From contig VSDK01022045.1 in the NCBI GenBank assembly GCA_009767595.1, positions 42,358 through 106,357 on the forward strand: DNA of 64,000 bases, read 5' to 3'. Below, piece after piece: positions 11,365 to 22,364 of the stretch. Numbering within the stretch: position 1 is the stretch's first letter; each line of letters begins with the position of its first letter. The position numbers and the translations under genes were made by a program. The stretch is from Symbiodinium kawagutii (lineage: Eukaryota > Sar > Dinophyceae > Suessiales > Symbiodiniaceae). The notes beneath the pieces are model-generated. The model ran no database searches and was not told where the DNA came from. It worked only from the letters and a program-made list of their open reading frames with translations.

Positions 11365-11462
11365 GCCATCCGCCTCGAACCAAAACTCCAAAAGCTTCAG
11401 CCACCGCGCAAGGTGCGAAGCGGAGTCCACCTCGTCTCCAGGCTCACCGTAGAGGTCCACAG
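11365..11462 (-). CDS. Candidate exon, unassigned (acidic then WLKLLEFWFEADG)
   Basis: A minus-strand frame opens after GCACAG and reads VDLYGEPGDEVDSASHLARW followed by LKLLEFWFEADG, with a possible GTACCT donor. Phase would allow a join to the helix 5 exon at 10221, but the sequence is not a typical MIP helix 4. The acceptor is AG|C rather than AG|G, and an alternative frame (AVAEAFGVLVRGG) is also open. Not recognised. Confidence 0.33.
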
Positions 11463-11519
11463 CTGTGCTTACAACTTCAGGGCATCAAGGATCACCATGT
11501 AACCATCATCAAGCATCAC

Positions 11520-11539
11520 TTCACCATCATGATGGTGAA
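11520..11539. repeat. Perfect 20-nt palindrome at a polarity switch
   Basis: TTCACCATCATGATGGTGAA is its own reverse complement. To its left the plus strand is CCATCATCAAGCATCA, to its right GGTGAATAATGGTGGCTAATG. Confidence 0.9.
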
Positions 11540-12315
11540 TAATGGTGGCTAATGATCGTGAAACGACGGTCAAATGATGGTTGAGTGAGAGTTGATGATG
11601 GTAAATGTTGGTTAATTGATAAGCATGATTAATGATGGTGAATGCTGCTTGGCAATTGCCACGTTAGTTAATAATGATTGTTGATACTGCTTGATCATCG
11701 GACTGCTGAGAATGGCAAGGAGCGAAATTGAAATTCAAAGCCAACAAACCGAACTATGCACATAGTGATCTGGGACATCTTAAACTGAATCAACCTCAAA
11801 ACGCCATTGCGCCCAATCCCAACTGTCAGATTTTGGGCAACAGTTTGCCACATAACCTCAAGGAAGAAAATCCCCGATAAACCAGGCGAGAAATTGCTAC
11901 AAAATCTTCGTGATAGGAACTGGCTGGTTGAGAGTTTCCTCCCCAGAAAAGCTCTTGAAGCCAAGCAGTCAACCAATGGTTGACAATGATGATCTGAAGC
12001 ATCTGAACCGTTTTCATGAGGAAATGCCAAGCAGTGAAAATCCTGTGGATCTCAAGGTCTTCTATTGCTGAGGACACCAAATTCCAGGAGTCACAGGGCA
12101 CCGACTGATGTTTCAACTGCTTCAGCTTCCAACCGCATTGCTGGGTGATGCTAGGTGACACCTCTAATGGATGGAAACCCATGATGACATGTGACTACAG
12201 GACGGCAGGCGGTCGATGTTGTACCCCCTACGCACCGTCCCAAAATAATGATCTGCAGGGAAACCACATCCACAAGATCTCCAAGATCTCAGCATGGGGC
12301 ATGGGTGCGATGTAC

Positions 12316-12409
12316 CTGGCTCGCAAGTTTTGGCCGCCAGGGAACTAGCACGTTGGGGCCAAACATCTGAAGAGCCAGTTGCTGCTCGATGTCCGTAATG
12401 TTTCTTGTC
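12316..12409 (-). CDS. Candidate exon, unassigned (TRNITDIEQQLALQ...)
   Basis: CCTGAG|G acceptor, 94 nt, GTACAT donor. The frame reads TRNITDIEQQLALQMFGPNV then LVPWRPKLASQ, a protein-like composition without low complexity. No family recognised. Its phase does not chain directly with the islands at 11.4 or 15.2 kb. Confidence 0.38.
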
Positions 12410-12452
12410 CTCAGGGCACACTCACTGCAAAGTCTTCCCAGAAGCTGGCACG

Positions 12453-12571
12453 GAGTGGTACCCCTCAGTTAGCTAAGTTAGGGGAGTTCACTAGGGTAAC
12501 TAGCAGTTTTGGAAGATATAACTATGCTTAGGTAGGTCATAAACCAACTTATAACCAGGGAGGTACCACTC
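12453..12571. repeat. Palindromic element, family F
   Basis: Terminal inverted repeats GAGTGGTACC (12453-12462) and GGTACCACTC (12562-12571). The interior includes GTTCACTAGGGTAACTAGC and ATAAACCAACTTATAACC, shared with 15886-16248, 20224-20333 and 53542-53655. It lies 43 bp upstream, on the minus strand, of the 12409 exon candidate. Confidence 0.75.
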
Positions 12572-13143
12572 TGCAAAAACCACGGAAAAGTCAGCAATCA
12601 GATCCTGCTGCTTCACCGTACTTGCAGTCACCCAGCATATCTGGTGCAGAATATTATCATGAGCTCATCCCATGGTGCAATCAGCTAGAAGAAAGGAATC
12701 CCATGTCAGTGAATTCCTTGTTCAACACTGCTGGGGGCTGGGTATGTCGCCATGAGGGTACAACCTGAATCAATGATCATCTCAATCTTGAGAAGGTCAC
12801 AGGCTGTTCTTCCAGTGCCCAAGCATTCATTACATGAAGCTTCCAACCAATCAGGTGAGGCGGCTCAAATCCAACTTGTACCAAGCTGAGCCCAGAGTTC
12901 GTGGAGTGCCACAGGAAGGAGCACTCAGTACGCTCAAATGCCCAGAGGTTGGTAAGGAGCTATGAGTCACTTCTTGTTGGCAACCGGAAATTGTTGATCA
13001 ACAGAGACTTCGAGGGTTGCTTGATTGGTATCCCCCATGGTGACTCCAAAAAAAGAAGCATCCAGCGAAGCTAGGCGCGCTTGCCACTCGCCACTGCGAC
13101 TTGATGAGGTTTCAATTCCAAAGAAACATGGTCAAAACCATTC

Positions 13144-13261
13144 ATGTGCTGGTTTCTCAATAGCTGCGGGTACCCCTAGTTATCATCCTTTATAATAATC
13201 ATTGATAGTAATAAATCAACCACAACTTGGGGGGTACCCGTTTTTGAGAAACCATTCATAT
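13144..13261. repeat. Palindromic element family A
   Basis: ATGTGCTGGTTTCTCAATAG at the left, TTTTTGAGAAACCATTCATAT at the right; the core keeps ATCATCCTTTATAA and AGTAATAAATCAACCA. Confidence 0.85.
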
Positions 13262-13948
13262 GCACAATTGATCCGCAAATAGCGCCATTATGGCTATAAA
13301 GTTTGACATGCCACGGATAGCCATTCATGATACGCTATTGGTCAACCGAGTTTGTCCGTTCATAGCCATTATTTCTTGAGGACCATGATGATACCCAGCA
13401 TTATTGATGTTTGTCAATCCAAAAGTCACCACAATTAATTAGTAATTATGATGATAGTGAGCAAGTAGTAACTACATTAACTATCAATGGGGTACCCCTG
13501 AAATGGACTTTTTTTGGACGAAGAATTCATACCCGCTAGTGTGCGTGCATGCTCAGAACCCAGCTCGAGTATAGGACCCCAGTACATAAACCTCCAAGGC
13601 CATCCATTTGCATTGATTGTAACCAGGGAATATGTGGAAACTTCAGGGAAATAGCGGCTACTTTTCTGGACCCGGTCGCCAGACATTCACAGAATTATGA
13701 ACCGTCCTGGCCCACCATCATGCCGATTTTTCACCATCATCCGCCATCATTCCTCGGTAGATCAACCTGGAAATAGACAATCATCCAGAGATTGTTGATT
13801 TGGAAACAGTAGATGTCGTGTTCAATCATTTCTGGGAAATTGTAGATTGTGACCATCATCCATAGAAATAGGTGGTTTCTCTTCCATGTTCCCCAGTGCA
13901 AAACTCAGATGTTCCAGCCGGTGCGAGAATCTACCCATGTGCAGTTGG

Positions 13949-14060
13949 GGTTATAGATGGGATATAACCATGGTAAAGAACCCTGTAAGATAGGAGATGA
14001 TGGTAGGAGTTATAGCCCCTGCAAATATGGCTGGTTGGTAACCAGTTACTGGGTAACCAT
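13949..14060. repeat. Family C element
   Basis: GGGATATAACCATGGTAAAG, CCCTGTAAGATAGG, TTATAGCCCCTGC and GGTTGGTAACCAGTTACT match the order of the 1190-1312 copy. Confidence 0.5.
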
Positions 14061-14622
14061 TGCAAACCATGAGTTCGTTTGTTGCCTATGGGCCACACAG
14101 CTCTGACACCTCCAAACACCAGCCCCATTTTCATGCGCTGAGTTGCGTGAGGCTTCCTGATGCAGCTCAACGGCGCAGCTACGGGCAAAGAGCCAATGTT
14201 CAGTGCTGCTTTAAACATCTTCGGTGGTCAATCTGGCTGGTGGTTATGAACTCGTTGCAGAATCAACCAACCATGCCAAACACTAGGGAAAACACAAATG
14301 TGTAAGATCACCACCGGGATCCTCAAAAAAATGATCAGCCACTCATACCTTATCTTGGACCCCTTACAGGTATCTTCTGTAACTCGCTTGGGACGCCTTA
14401 CCAGGACCCACATCGACTCCAGGTAGTGCCACATGTTGGGCATGGCAACCCATGGCTGTGGGTAGCAACCAAGAGGTGGCTCCATCCCAAGTGACTGCCA
14501 GAGATATCTTCACTCTCACCGGAGAGATTCTGTAATGAGAGATCCAGCTCTTCCATTGGTTCCCATAAGCTGGTGACTTACTGTCAAACATGGAGGTTTA
14601 TGGTGTTTTTCGACATCGATCG

Positions 14623-14734
14623 ACCACCTGGTAAACTAAGCTGGCAATGGAAAATCCACCAAAGAAGTGGTGAAACCCAAGGTTTACTGAGAAAATGAAG
14701 ATTTTCCAGCCATGTTGGACTACCAAAGGGTACC
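14623..14734. repeat. Palindromic element family D
   Basis: CACCTGGTAAACTAAGCTGG and CAATGGAAAATCCACCA on the left face GATTTTCCAGCCATGTTGGA and CTACCAAAGGGTACC on the right. Matches copies at 17842-17958 and 19545-19664. Confidence 0.7.
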
Positions 14735-15100
14735 ACAAACTGCTGCTTTGTCGGAGCTGGCAGCGCAAAGGGCCGCATGGCTTCTCATCGTTGTTTCTCA
14801 CCCAGTTCACCCACGCTCACAAGTAGTCGATGGGAGTAGCAATATCAAAGCTAGGGTCACCAGGGGTTATCCATTTCCAGTGAAAATACAATCGTAAACC
14901 AGCCAGTCGGATGGTGGTATTGCCTGTTGTCCATTACTAACCACCATCATCGTCTATCATTTTTGGGGCGCGGTTGTAAACTCTATTCTACGATTAGCGA
15001 CTATTAACTACCATTAACTACCATTAACCATTCACCAGCTAGCACTTGTCTATAATTCTATCGCATATCTCCCTAGCGATGTCATGAGCCACCACCCAAC

Positions 15101-15203
15101 CAGGGGAACTCCAGCACTCCGGGGGTCCGAGGCTCTCAAGGCAATCGTGGTATCCTCCCATTTGTCCGTGCAGCAAATGTCGTTGCTGTCCGCGTTGGTG
15201 AAC
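15101..15203 (-). CDS. Candidate exon, unassigned (FTNADSNDICCTDKWEDT...)
   Basis: GCCAG|G acceptor, 103 nt, GTTGGG donor. The frame reads FTNADSNDICCTDKWEDTTI then ALRASDPRSAGVPL. The left flank (15000-15045) is CCATTAACTACCATTAACC, as at other exon islands. No family recognised. A plus-strand frame over the same island (VSSHLSVQQMSLLSALVNLA) is also open, so the strand is not certain. Confidence 0.38.
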
Positions 15204-15313
15204 CTGGCGCCACCACCGAGGCTCAAGGGCACGGTACCAGTGTGTCCAAGAACGATTCGGCTGTTAGTGAAATGTGACCACCACGATCTTTTCGGTGCAA
15301 CAGCTGTTCTGGC

Positions 15314-15402
15314 TGGTGGTTTGAACCCCTGTTAGAACATATTGGTCAATTAAGCAATGCTTGGATAATGCTGGGGAAAATAGACATGTTTTCAACCAAC
15401 AA
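15314..15402. repeat. Palindromic element family B
   Basis: TGGTGGTTTGAACCCCTGTT..ATTGGTCAATTAAGCAATG..GGGGAAAATAGACATGTTTTCAACCAAC. Related to 23648-23739, 43291-43385 and 44364-44458. Confidence 0.7.
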
Positions 15403-15885
15403 GCAGCTATTGAGTTGGTGAAACTGGTGATTGGCGAACGGCTGCATGTTAAGCCATGGTCAATGGATCGGTGAAAATTGCACCAGTACAAGGGTTGCTG
15501 CTTCTTGAGGCACACAACTCGAGTAGTATGCGATTCCCACACTTGTCACTGTGGGAAGTGTGGTTCCATGTGGTTCGTTCGCATGACCTATCCCTTAACG
15601 ATGGTTCGTAGCATGTCTGGGGAACCACTAACTCTGGGCAAGAGACTGCTCGTAGATATCATCCGCACCCCAGGTCCGGGTAGTTCAAGTGGTAGCAACT
15701 ACCGTAAGACTTCTACAGCAACGGCACATGCTCAACAGCCCACTTTTGTTGCCCTTCCCCGTGCCGCGTCACCACACCTTTGCCCAGCGCAGAGAAAGAC
15801 TGCCGTGCATAGGACGCCGCCCAAAACGCCTGGAAATTTCCCACCCGAAGTGGCTGCAACAAATTGATGTCAGCTGGGGGTTACC

Positions 15886-16248
15886 TGGTACAAGGTGAGG
15901 CCCCCCATTCAGTCAACCTAGGTTAGTTCACTAGGGTAGCTACCACTGATGGTAGATAGAACTGTATAAATGGCGAATCTGAAGCAACTTCCTACTGGGC
16001 GGCCCCACCTACCCAGCAGGGAAAGTCATCGACCGCAGAACCCATGGCGATTGACCGGATTCGCGGCAGTGATGGGACTGAAACTCACCGGTACAAGTCG
16101 TTGGCAGCTGAAGGATCAACGGTGGCTGTGGGTACAAGCTGGGGCCCTCAGTTTTAAGTTGGTCAAGATTCGCCATTTAGTTGTAGTTATATCTACCAAC
16201 CAAGGTAGTTGCCCTAGTGAACAAATGGGTCACCTTGTGCCCAAAATA
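15886..16248. repeat. Long inverted repeat with about 170 bp cargo (family F arms)
   Basis: The left arm (15886-15980: TGGTACAAGGTGAG.., GTTCACTAGGGTAGCTACC, AAATGGCGAATCT) is the diverged reverse complement of the right arm (about 16152-16248: AGATTCGCCATTTAG.., GGTAGTTGCCCTAGTGAAC, GTCACCTTGTGCCCA). The loop (15981-16150) is GC-richer, with no recognised protein. Confidence 0.72.
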
Positions 16249-16462
16249 AGACGCTGTATTCACCCCTCAAAATGAGATCACGGCTTCCAACTTGGAACGC
16301 CTGCTGGAGTCTGGGCTCACCCACGCTGTGGCATGGAAAGAGAAACTGGGTCCAGGATGAGAGGATGGAAACATCATCAAACCAAGTTGGCTGGTTTATG
16401 ATGGTTAACCATGGGTATGCACAAGGGGATCATAAGCAATCATACGGGATATATATATATAT

Positions 16463-16548
16463 ATACCAACTATAATGGTTGGTTAGGTACTTGAAATGAT
16501 TGATATAAAGGATGATAATTGGGGGACCCCGATTTTGAGAAACCACCA
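16463..16548. repeat. Palindromic element family A, truncated
   Basis: Only one end is clear: GGATGATAATTGGGGGACCC and CGATTTTGAGAAACCACCA. The other end merges into a TATATA run at 16450-16465. Confidence 0.65.
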
Positions 16549-17289
16549 GGTTGCTTAGTTGCTGGTTGTTGCTCTTTTTGGCAATGGTGATAATGGGCAT
16601 ATGCAGCAAGCCAAGCAGAACTTGGAGGTGCCTATGGCTTAAGAAATCCTCAAATGACCAACCAGTCACTAACAAAACAATGAGAACGACAGCCGAGCAA
16701 CAAAATCCACGTAGGCGGCGCTCGCAAACACCCAATCTTTGCCACAATGCCTGTGGTGACTTGCACAACAGGTGGGACTTTGAGTGGAACAATGCACAAC
16801 AAGGTCGTATCAACAAAACATGGTCGGCAATGGTCACCAAGCACTTGATGACAGTGGATTGCGGGGATCAATGAACCACGATCACCAGCATCAGTGGTTC
16901 ATCATCTTTCCAAAATAAAGAATCCATAAGACTCCTATTTCACGCAGAATCCTCTGCTGGTATATTCCTTGCCGCACATGCTCCTGGCTGGTCTTCCATG
17001 TTGGCACCTTGTCGTCCTCCTCGTCCCAATTCTCCGACTTTTGCCCTTACGACTCTACCACAGCCCTAACCATCTCTTCCCCCCAACTCTGTCAGCTAAT
17101 GATTGTGTTTCAATGTATGGCTATGGCAAGCACGTATCACTATGTCAATGGTTGCGGAAATCGAGTCTCAAACATATGTTCACTTAGCTTGCCAATACAC
17201 ATGTCCATTTTTCCGAGCATGGATGTTGGAAGAGATGTCTGCAAAAGTGTTGGCCAGTTGCGTCAGAAAAACTGCCATGCTGTAGGCAA

Positions 17290-17592
17290 GCCTCTCCAAC
17301 ACTTTACGTATACATGTAATGCATGCATGTGTGTGTATCTGCGCGCGCGTCTGCATTCTGCGTACAGAATTCTACACCTCAGTGCATATTTTGCCAATAC
17401 ATGTTTACACATTTGCAGATATGCATAGGGATATATACCTGCACACACCTACGTGTATATGTGTTTATCTATCTACTTATTTATGTAATCTTTATACACA
17501 TATATACATATACATATACATATGTATGCTTATATCTATATTTATGTGTATATTAATACATATCTATATATATATGTAACATATATTTTTAC

Positions 17593-17625
<33 letters not shown>

Positions 17626-17665
17626 GTATATATATATAGATATATATATATATATGGTACCCCCC
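17290..17665. repeat. TA-rich microsatellite region
   Basis: ATACATATATAC/TATG mixtures become nearly pure TA at 17595-17655. Open frames rich in Tyr, Ile, Cys and His here are products of the repeat. Confidence 0.85.
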
Positions 17666-17841
17666 TATCTCGGTGTATGACTTGTCGACCCACACCGCTA
17701 GGTCCAAACAAATAGACAAATCGAATTTCTTTGCATCTAAGGCTGAACAGTGTCCAAGGGTCTTCGCTACCTCATTCTGCTAGACTACTAACTGTTTTTG
17801 CCGATGCTATCTTCGCGTCTTGTGCTTTGATTGATCTTTAC

Positions 17842-17958
17842 ATACCCTCTGGTGAGCTAACATGGCCATGGAAAATCCATCACACATGGATGATTTCATA
17901 GGGTTTTCCAAACAGAATGGTGGATTTTTCATTGCCATGTTAGTTTACCAGAGGGTAA
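17842..17958. repeat. Palindromic element family D, best copy
   Basis: TACCCTCTGGTGAGCTAACA and TGGCCATGGAAAATCCATC face GGTGGATTTTTCATTGCCAT and GTTAGTTTACCAGAGGGTA across about 30 bp. Terminal ACCCTCTGGT/ACCAGAGGGT is perfect. Confidence 0.85.
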
Positions 17959-18440
17959 CTGTTCCCATCATCAGCTCGTAGCTAGAAGGATTGACCAGGA
18001 AACCAAGGGCTGGCCGTCCAAGATACCCACAGTGTGAGAAATTCCAAGAAGTTGTAACCTTGGCGAGCGCATGGTGGCACTCCACTACTAGCGATGAAAC
18101 CAGCTGCTGCAATCCTTTTTTAGTGACGTATTCACTGCAAACATGGGCATGTAAATCGACAGATATACGTAAACGTACGTATAAATATATCATATATGCA
18201 TGTGACTAATAATATATGAATATACGTAACTACTTTTCTAATTGTATTACTGTACACTGTATGTATATAACTAATTTTGCAAAAAAAAAACATGTACATG
18301 ATACAGTAATATATGCATTTATTTGCATCTCTAAATGAGAACGGAATCCCAGCAGAAGATGAGCCGCCACACCATCCTACTACACACCAGCCCGCGCTTC
18401 GATCCACGGACCCCTAAGACTTGCTGCACAAGCCGCCAAG

Positions 18441-18497
18441 GGTTTCGGTAGCTGGGGCTTCGACCGCCAGTTTGGGGAGCCCTTTCTGCTGTGGGTG
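18441..18497 (+). CDS. Candidate exon, unassigned (GFGSWGFDRQFGEPFLLWV)
   Basis: After CCAAG|G the plus frame reads GFGSWGFDRQFGEPFLLWV with a possible GTTTAT donor, inside a frame open from 18360. The donor falls at the left edge of a family A repeat (18496-18619). The minus strand is also open here. No family recognised. Confidence 0.3.
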
Positions 18498-18619
18498 GTT
18501 TATTACTACAAATGCTTCATAACCTGCGGTTTTAATGGTTCATAAACTGATGAGTAACTACACCATGGTTCATAAACTGCATCATATCCGGGGGTACCCG
18601 GATTTTGAGAAACCACCAG
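18496..18619. repeat. Palindromic element family A, one end decayed
   Basis: TGGTTTATTACTACAAATGC.. on the left; GGGGGTACCCGGATTTTGAG and AAACCACCAG on the right. Confidence 0.65.
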
Positions 18620-19544
18620 TTTATGTACGTTTGCCGTCCAAGAGTTGCAATAAGACAACAGGGCTCGTTGCAGATGTGATCCCTATTTCATCGATACACA
18701 GAGTTTCCGGCGACCCAACCAAACCAACCCAACAGGCAAGGCCCAAACAATCCCAAACAAACAACCAGCCAATCGACCAAGACAAGACGGCTCTGTTCAC
18801 TATTGCTCTTGGTTGAAGACCCGCTGTCTCCATCACCTGTAGAAACTGGCGCCAGCAGTGGTTTCCTATTGATGTGCTCATAACCAATCGTTTGTAGGCA
18901 CCATTCAGGGCGCAACAAACCCTCATAGCTCTAAATCATTTCGCAAGCTGCCGGCTGCACTTTTCGGTGTCAAAAAGCAGCAACCAAAATCTCAACAACA
19001 GCTCAATCAATGGCAGAAAGCCATGCGAAGGCACAGTTGAAACCAAAAAACACACGCACAATTTGAATGACCTTCTTCCTGCCACCCAAACGTTACCCGA
19101 AAATATGGCTGTAGCAATCCTGCAAGCCTTATCACATCCCTTCTGCAAATGATTCACGGGGGTAGTTGTTGGTGCGTTAATTCTTGTGGCGATGATATCA
19201 CTGGTCTGTTCTCAACAATCTTGGTAGATCTCTAACTTTAAGTAGCTATACAATAAGCCTCATCATTAGCTAATGTAGCTCATATAACCCCAACTGGTTA
19301 ATAATAAGCTATTCTTATATAATAATTCTGAATAACCCTCATCATTCCCAAAAATGCCAATATCCCAGCTGAGCCTGGTGGGGAACGGCCGTGATTGAGT
19401 CATGGATGTGGTCATGGGAGACCCAGCTGTTTCGGAAGAATCCACCCAGCAGTAAATCACCAGCTGGTAGCAGCTGGATGGTCAGAAATGATCAGCCATC
19501 ACGTTGCCTCTTGTTGTTGGTGATTGTCACGGCCCATCATGAAT

Positions 19545-19664
19545 CACTCGAGTAAACCAACATAGCTGGCTGGAAAATCACCATGTTTTATAGAGATTCC
19601 CTAGGAAACTATCAATAATTGGTGGATTTTCCATTGCCATGTTAGTTTACCAGAGTGTAATCAT
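19545..19664. repeat. Palindromic element family D
   Basis: GAGTAAACCAACATAGCTGG and CTGGAAAATCACCA on the left; TGGTGGATTTTCCATTGCCA and TGTTAGTTTACCAGAG on the right. Confidence 0.7.
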
Positions 19665-19953
19665 GTTCAACTCTTCCACACTTGATGAGATCTCACCGGG
19701 TCTGTTGGTCATTGAAGGTAGTGAATACCTACCATTAGCCGTTATCGGCCACTATCAACCCTATTGTTGCTTATCAACCATTACTAATTGCTTCGGAACC
19801 ATCACTAGTGGGCAACTGCTGATTATTCACCATGATCAACCAGAATTAGTGGTGAATCAAAGACTCATATAGGCTTCACAATCAACCATGATTAACGACA
19901 TATCAACCATATCCTATATCACCATTCATGACCATGTGTATATATATATATAT

Positions 19954-20061
19954 ATATGGGTGTTTCTCAAAATAGGGATACCCCCAAAACATCCTTTTCA
20001 AAGCATTTGTAGCAATAAACCCACGATTTTGAGGGGTTCCCTACTCTGAGAAACTACCATA
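19954..20061. repeat. Palindromic element family A
   Basis: ATATGGGTGTTTCTCAAAAT at the left (directly after a TA tract, 19938-19957) and ACTCTGAGAAACTACCATACAT at the right. Confidence 0.88.
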
Positions 20062-20223
20062 CATATCACCATTATTGACCTTTACGAAGCATATATCAAC
20101 CATATATCATGACCTTATATCACCATTAATAGCTCTACACATGTATACATCAAATATATATATATATATACATATACTACCCTTATCACCCAACATCACC
20201 CTTCGTAGCTATAACCCTTCTCA

Positions 20224-20333
20224 CCCTACCCCCAGTAGTTGTAAGTTGGGTTCGTTCACCCCCATAACTGCTAGTTACCCCTAGTAAAGTTACCTGTAAA
20301 CCAACTAACCTAAGTGGTTGGGGGCCCACCTTG
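20224..20333. repeat. Palindromic element family F
   Basis: CCCCAGTAGTTGTAAGTTGG, ATAACTGCTAGTTACCCCTA and the right end TGGTTGGGGGCCCACCTTG match the copy at 53542-53655. The left inverted repeat is eroded. Confidence 0.75.
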
Positions 20334-20339
20334 TCTACC

Positions 20340-20445
20340 ATCTGGTTTCACCACTTCCTCTAGCTCTTTAGCTCGCTCCCCCTTTGGCTAGGGATTGAAC
20401 GGGATACCCCTGGCTCCTTAGCTCCCTGAGAATCACCAGCTAGTT
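20340..20445. repeat. Family G interspersed repeat
   Basis: Contains GCTCCCCCTTTGGCTAGGG, CCTGGCTCCTTAGCTCCC and ACCAGCTAGTTGTCCC. Related to 26738-26830, 39562-39645 and 59172-59270. Confidence 0.55.
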
Positions 20446-20494
20446 GTCCCTACCTACGCCATATCCCATCCTTCAGCACCACCCGCGAAGACAC

Positions 20495-20641
20495 GCTAAC
20501 GACGGCAGCGAGTCCCAGCGGCCCGCCACGTAGGCCGCGGCTCCCACGTTGTGCAGGTTGCACGAGATCACCGTGGCCAGGTCCAGGCGATTTTTCTGGG
20601 AGCCGGGGAGGCCCCCAAGGGGTGGGAGCTGGTGGCCGGTG
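20495..20641 (-). CDS. Candidate exon, unassigned helical repeat-like
   Basis: A minus-strand frame with biased codon use reads NRLDLATVISCNLHNVGAAA then YVAGRWDSLPSL, ending at a GC or GT donor (TTA|GCGTGT). The acceptor could be CGTAG|C at 20642 or CCCAG|A about 45 nt later. The ISCN...GRWDSL pattern recalls helical repeat proteins (PPR-, TPR- or ARM-like) but no family can be fixed. This island sits exactly at a sharp polarity switch: CACCCTACCCC to the left, GGATGGTTGATGAATGG to the right. Confidence 0.42.
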
Positions 20642-21613
20642 CTACGGGGGCAGCGTTGGGTAAGTGGTGGATGAATGATGAACCAATGTTGGTGAATGCT
20701 TGGTAATGGATGGATGGTTGATGAATGGTTGATGGTTTTATTAATGGTTGATGAATGGTTGGATGATGGTTTTGTGAATGGTTGATAATGGTTGATAATG
20801 ATGCAAACTACTGATGCTTGGGACGGATGGTTGGATGATGGTTGATCGACGGTTGGTGTTTCAGTAGTGACTCACAGCAGTGGCTTTTGAATGCGGAATT
20901 AGTGTCTCAATGGTGCTTAATTGATGGTAAACCGTCAACATTTGGTCATGATTGCTATAATGATGGCTGGGGAAATGATGGTTAATAGTGGTTGATGGGC
21001 TCATTGTTGATAGCGGACAATTGATGGGTAATTTAGCAGCTGCAAAATGATGGCGAATTCACGCTCAATGAATGGCAAATGAGTGGCGCTCAAATCATAG
21101 CAAACTAATGGTTTATAAGCTGGGCAATGGCACATCATGGAGAATAATTGTCATGAACTTATAATCATCAATAGTTGATCATCAATAGTTGGTGTTAATG
21201 GTCGTCAGGGTCTTTTCATCCCCAGGGGAGGAGTATGGTGACCAATGATAATGAGTGCTCTTTCTTCATGTCTCCCGAAATACCGCTGGTGGTGCGCTTT
21301 TGGTTTGACTCCTCCAAGTCGGTAGCAAAAGTTCGTGGGCCATAGGTCAAAGTTGGGGAGACCAAGTTGGGTTTACGTGTACCCTCTGGTAATCGAACGC
21401 TGTAAATGGGCACCAACAAACAATCTTTGTTTTTTCGTTCTTTTAGATATCCAACCACCGTCTTCTTGAGGCTATCCAACCATTGCTCCACCCATAAACA
21501 CCAGTTCCTGGGCACGGGTCTTTTGTTCTCGTTATCTCGGTGAGCCAATGGATGAACAGTTTGACAAATGGCGGGAGAATTCAGACAGCATTCCTGCTTG
21601 CTGATAGCACAGC

Positions 21614-21721
21614 ATATGGGTGTTTCTCAAAGTAGGGTAACCCCCAAATCATCCATTATTAACCATTTATAATAGTAAACCCGCCATTTTTGAGGTTTCC
21701 TATTTTGAGAAACCACCACAT
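21614..21721. repeat. Palindromic element family A, near-intact
   Basis: ATATGGGTGTTTCTCAAAGT at the left, TATTTTGAGAAACCACCACAT at the right, core AAATCATCCATTATTAACCA. Confidence 0.9.
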
Positions 21722-22255
21722 CTAACCAACCACCGCCAGTGACAGATCTTTATGAAAGATGGCTATCTTCTTTGGGGTAACGTCTGCTTGCTGCCAGGCC
21801 ACCCTGGGTACCACTGGAACCGTGCACACCAGCAGCATCCTTGGAAGACTGCCATGAAGTTCCAGTGAGACACGCCATCCGATCCAACCCAGATCTGATC
21901 AGTTGCAACCAGCTGAGGAAAAAGCAGGAAGACCAAACCATCTAGGTATACAAAACCACTGTAATCAGCAAGAAAAAAGATCCGAACCAAAGATGCTCTC
22001 ATCACAACTCAGAAAAATACGACAACCTTCTCCTTTCGAGAGCTGGAAGCAAGAAAACAGCTCATTTCAGAATGATAAATCCCCACTGCTGCGCTAACAA
22101 GATTGCAAAATATCGTGTATCCTCCTGACTCTGACCCAAGGTATTGTGACTAATCACACCTCCCCTAATACAGTTGAATTGTGAGAAATCTACTCCATCT
22201 GCAGCTCATCTATCCAGATGACCACCCCAACACACAGCAACATAAACCAACAACG

Positions 22256-22364
22256 TGCAGACATTTCTCAAAATAGAGGACCCCAAAACTGGATGATTGT
22301 TGACTATAAATGAGAATAAACTGAATGATTCGGGGGTACCCCTGTTTTGAGAAACCACCAAATA
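22256..22364. repeat. Palindromic element family A, inverted orientation
   Basis: CAGACATTTCTCAAAATAG at the left; GGGGGTACCCCTGTTTTGAG and AAACCACCAAATA at the right. Confidence 0.85.

Larger units (their letters stand above)
12575..14620. other. No supported gene; two repeat elements
   Basis: Contains family A (13144-13261) and family C (13949-14060) copies. Short overlapping frames only. A TGAATTCCT-containing stretch at 12600-13130 is compositionally balanced but shows no recognisable protein. Confidence 0.5.
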
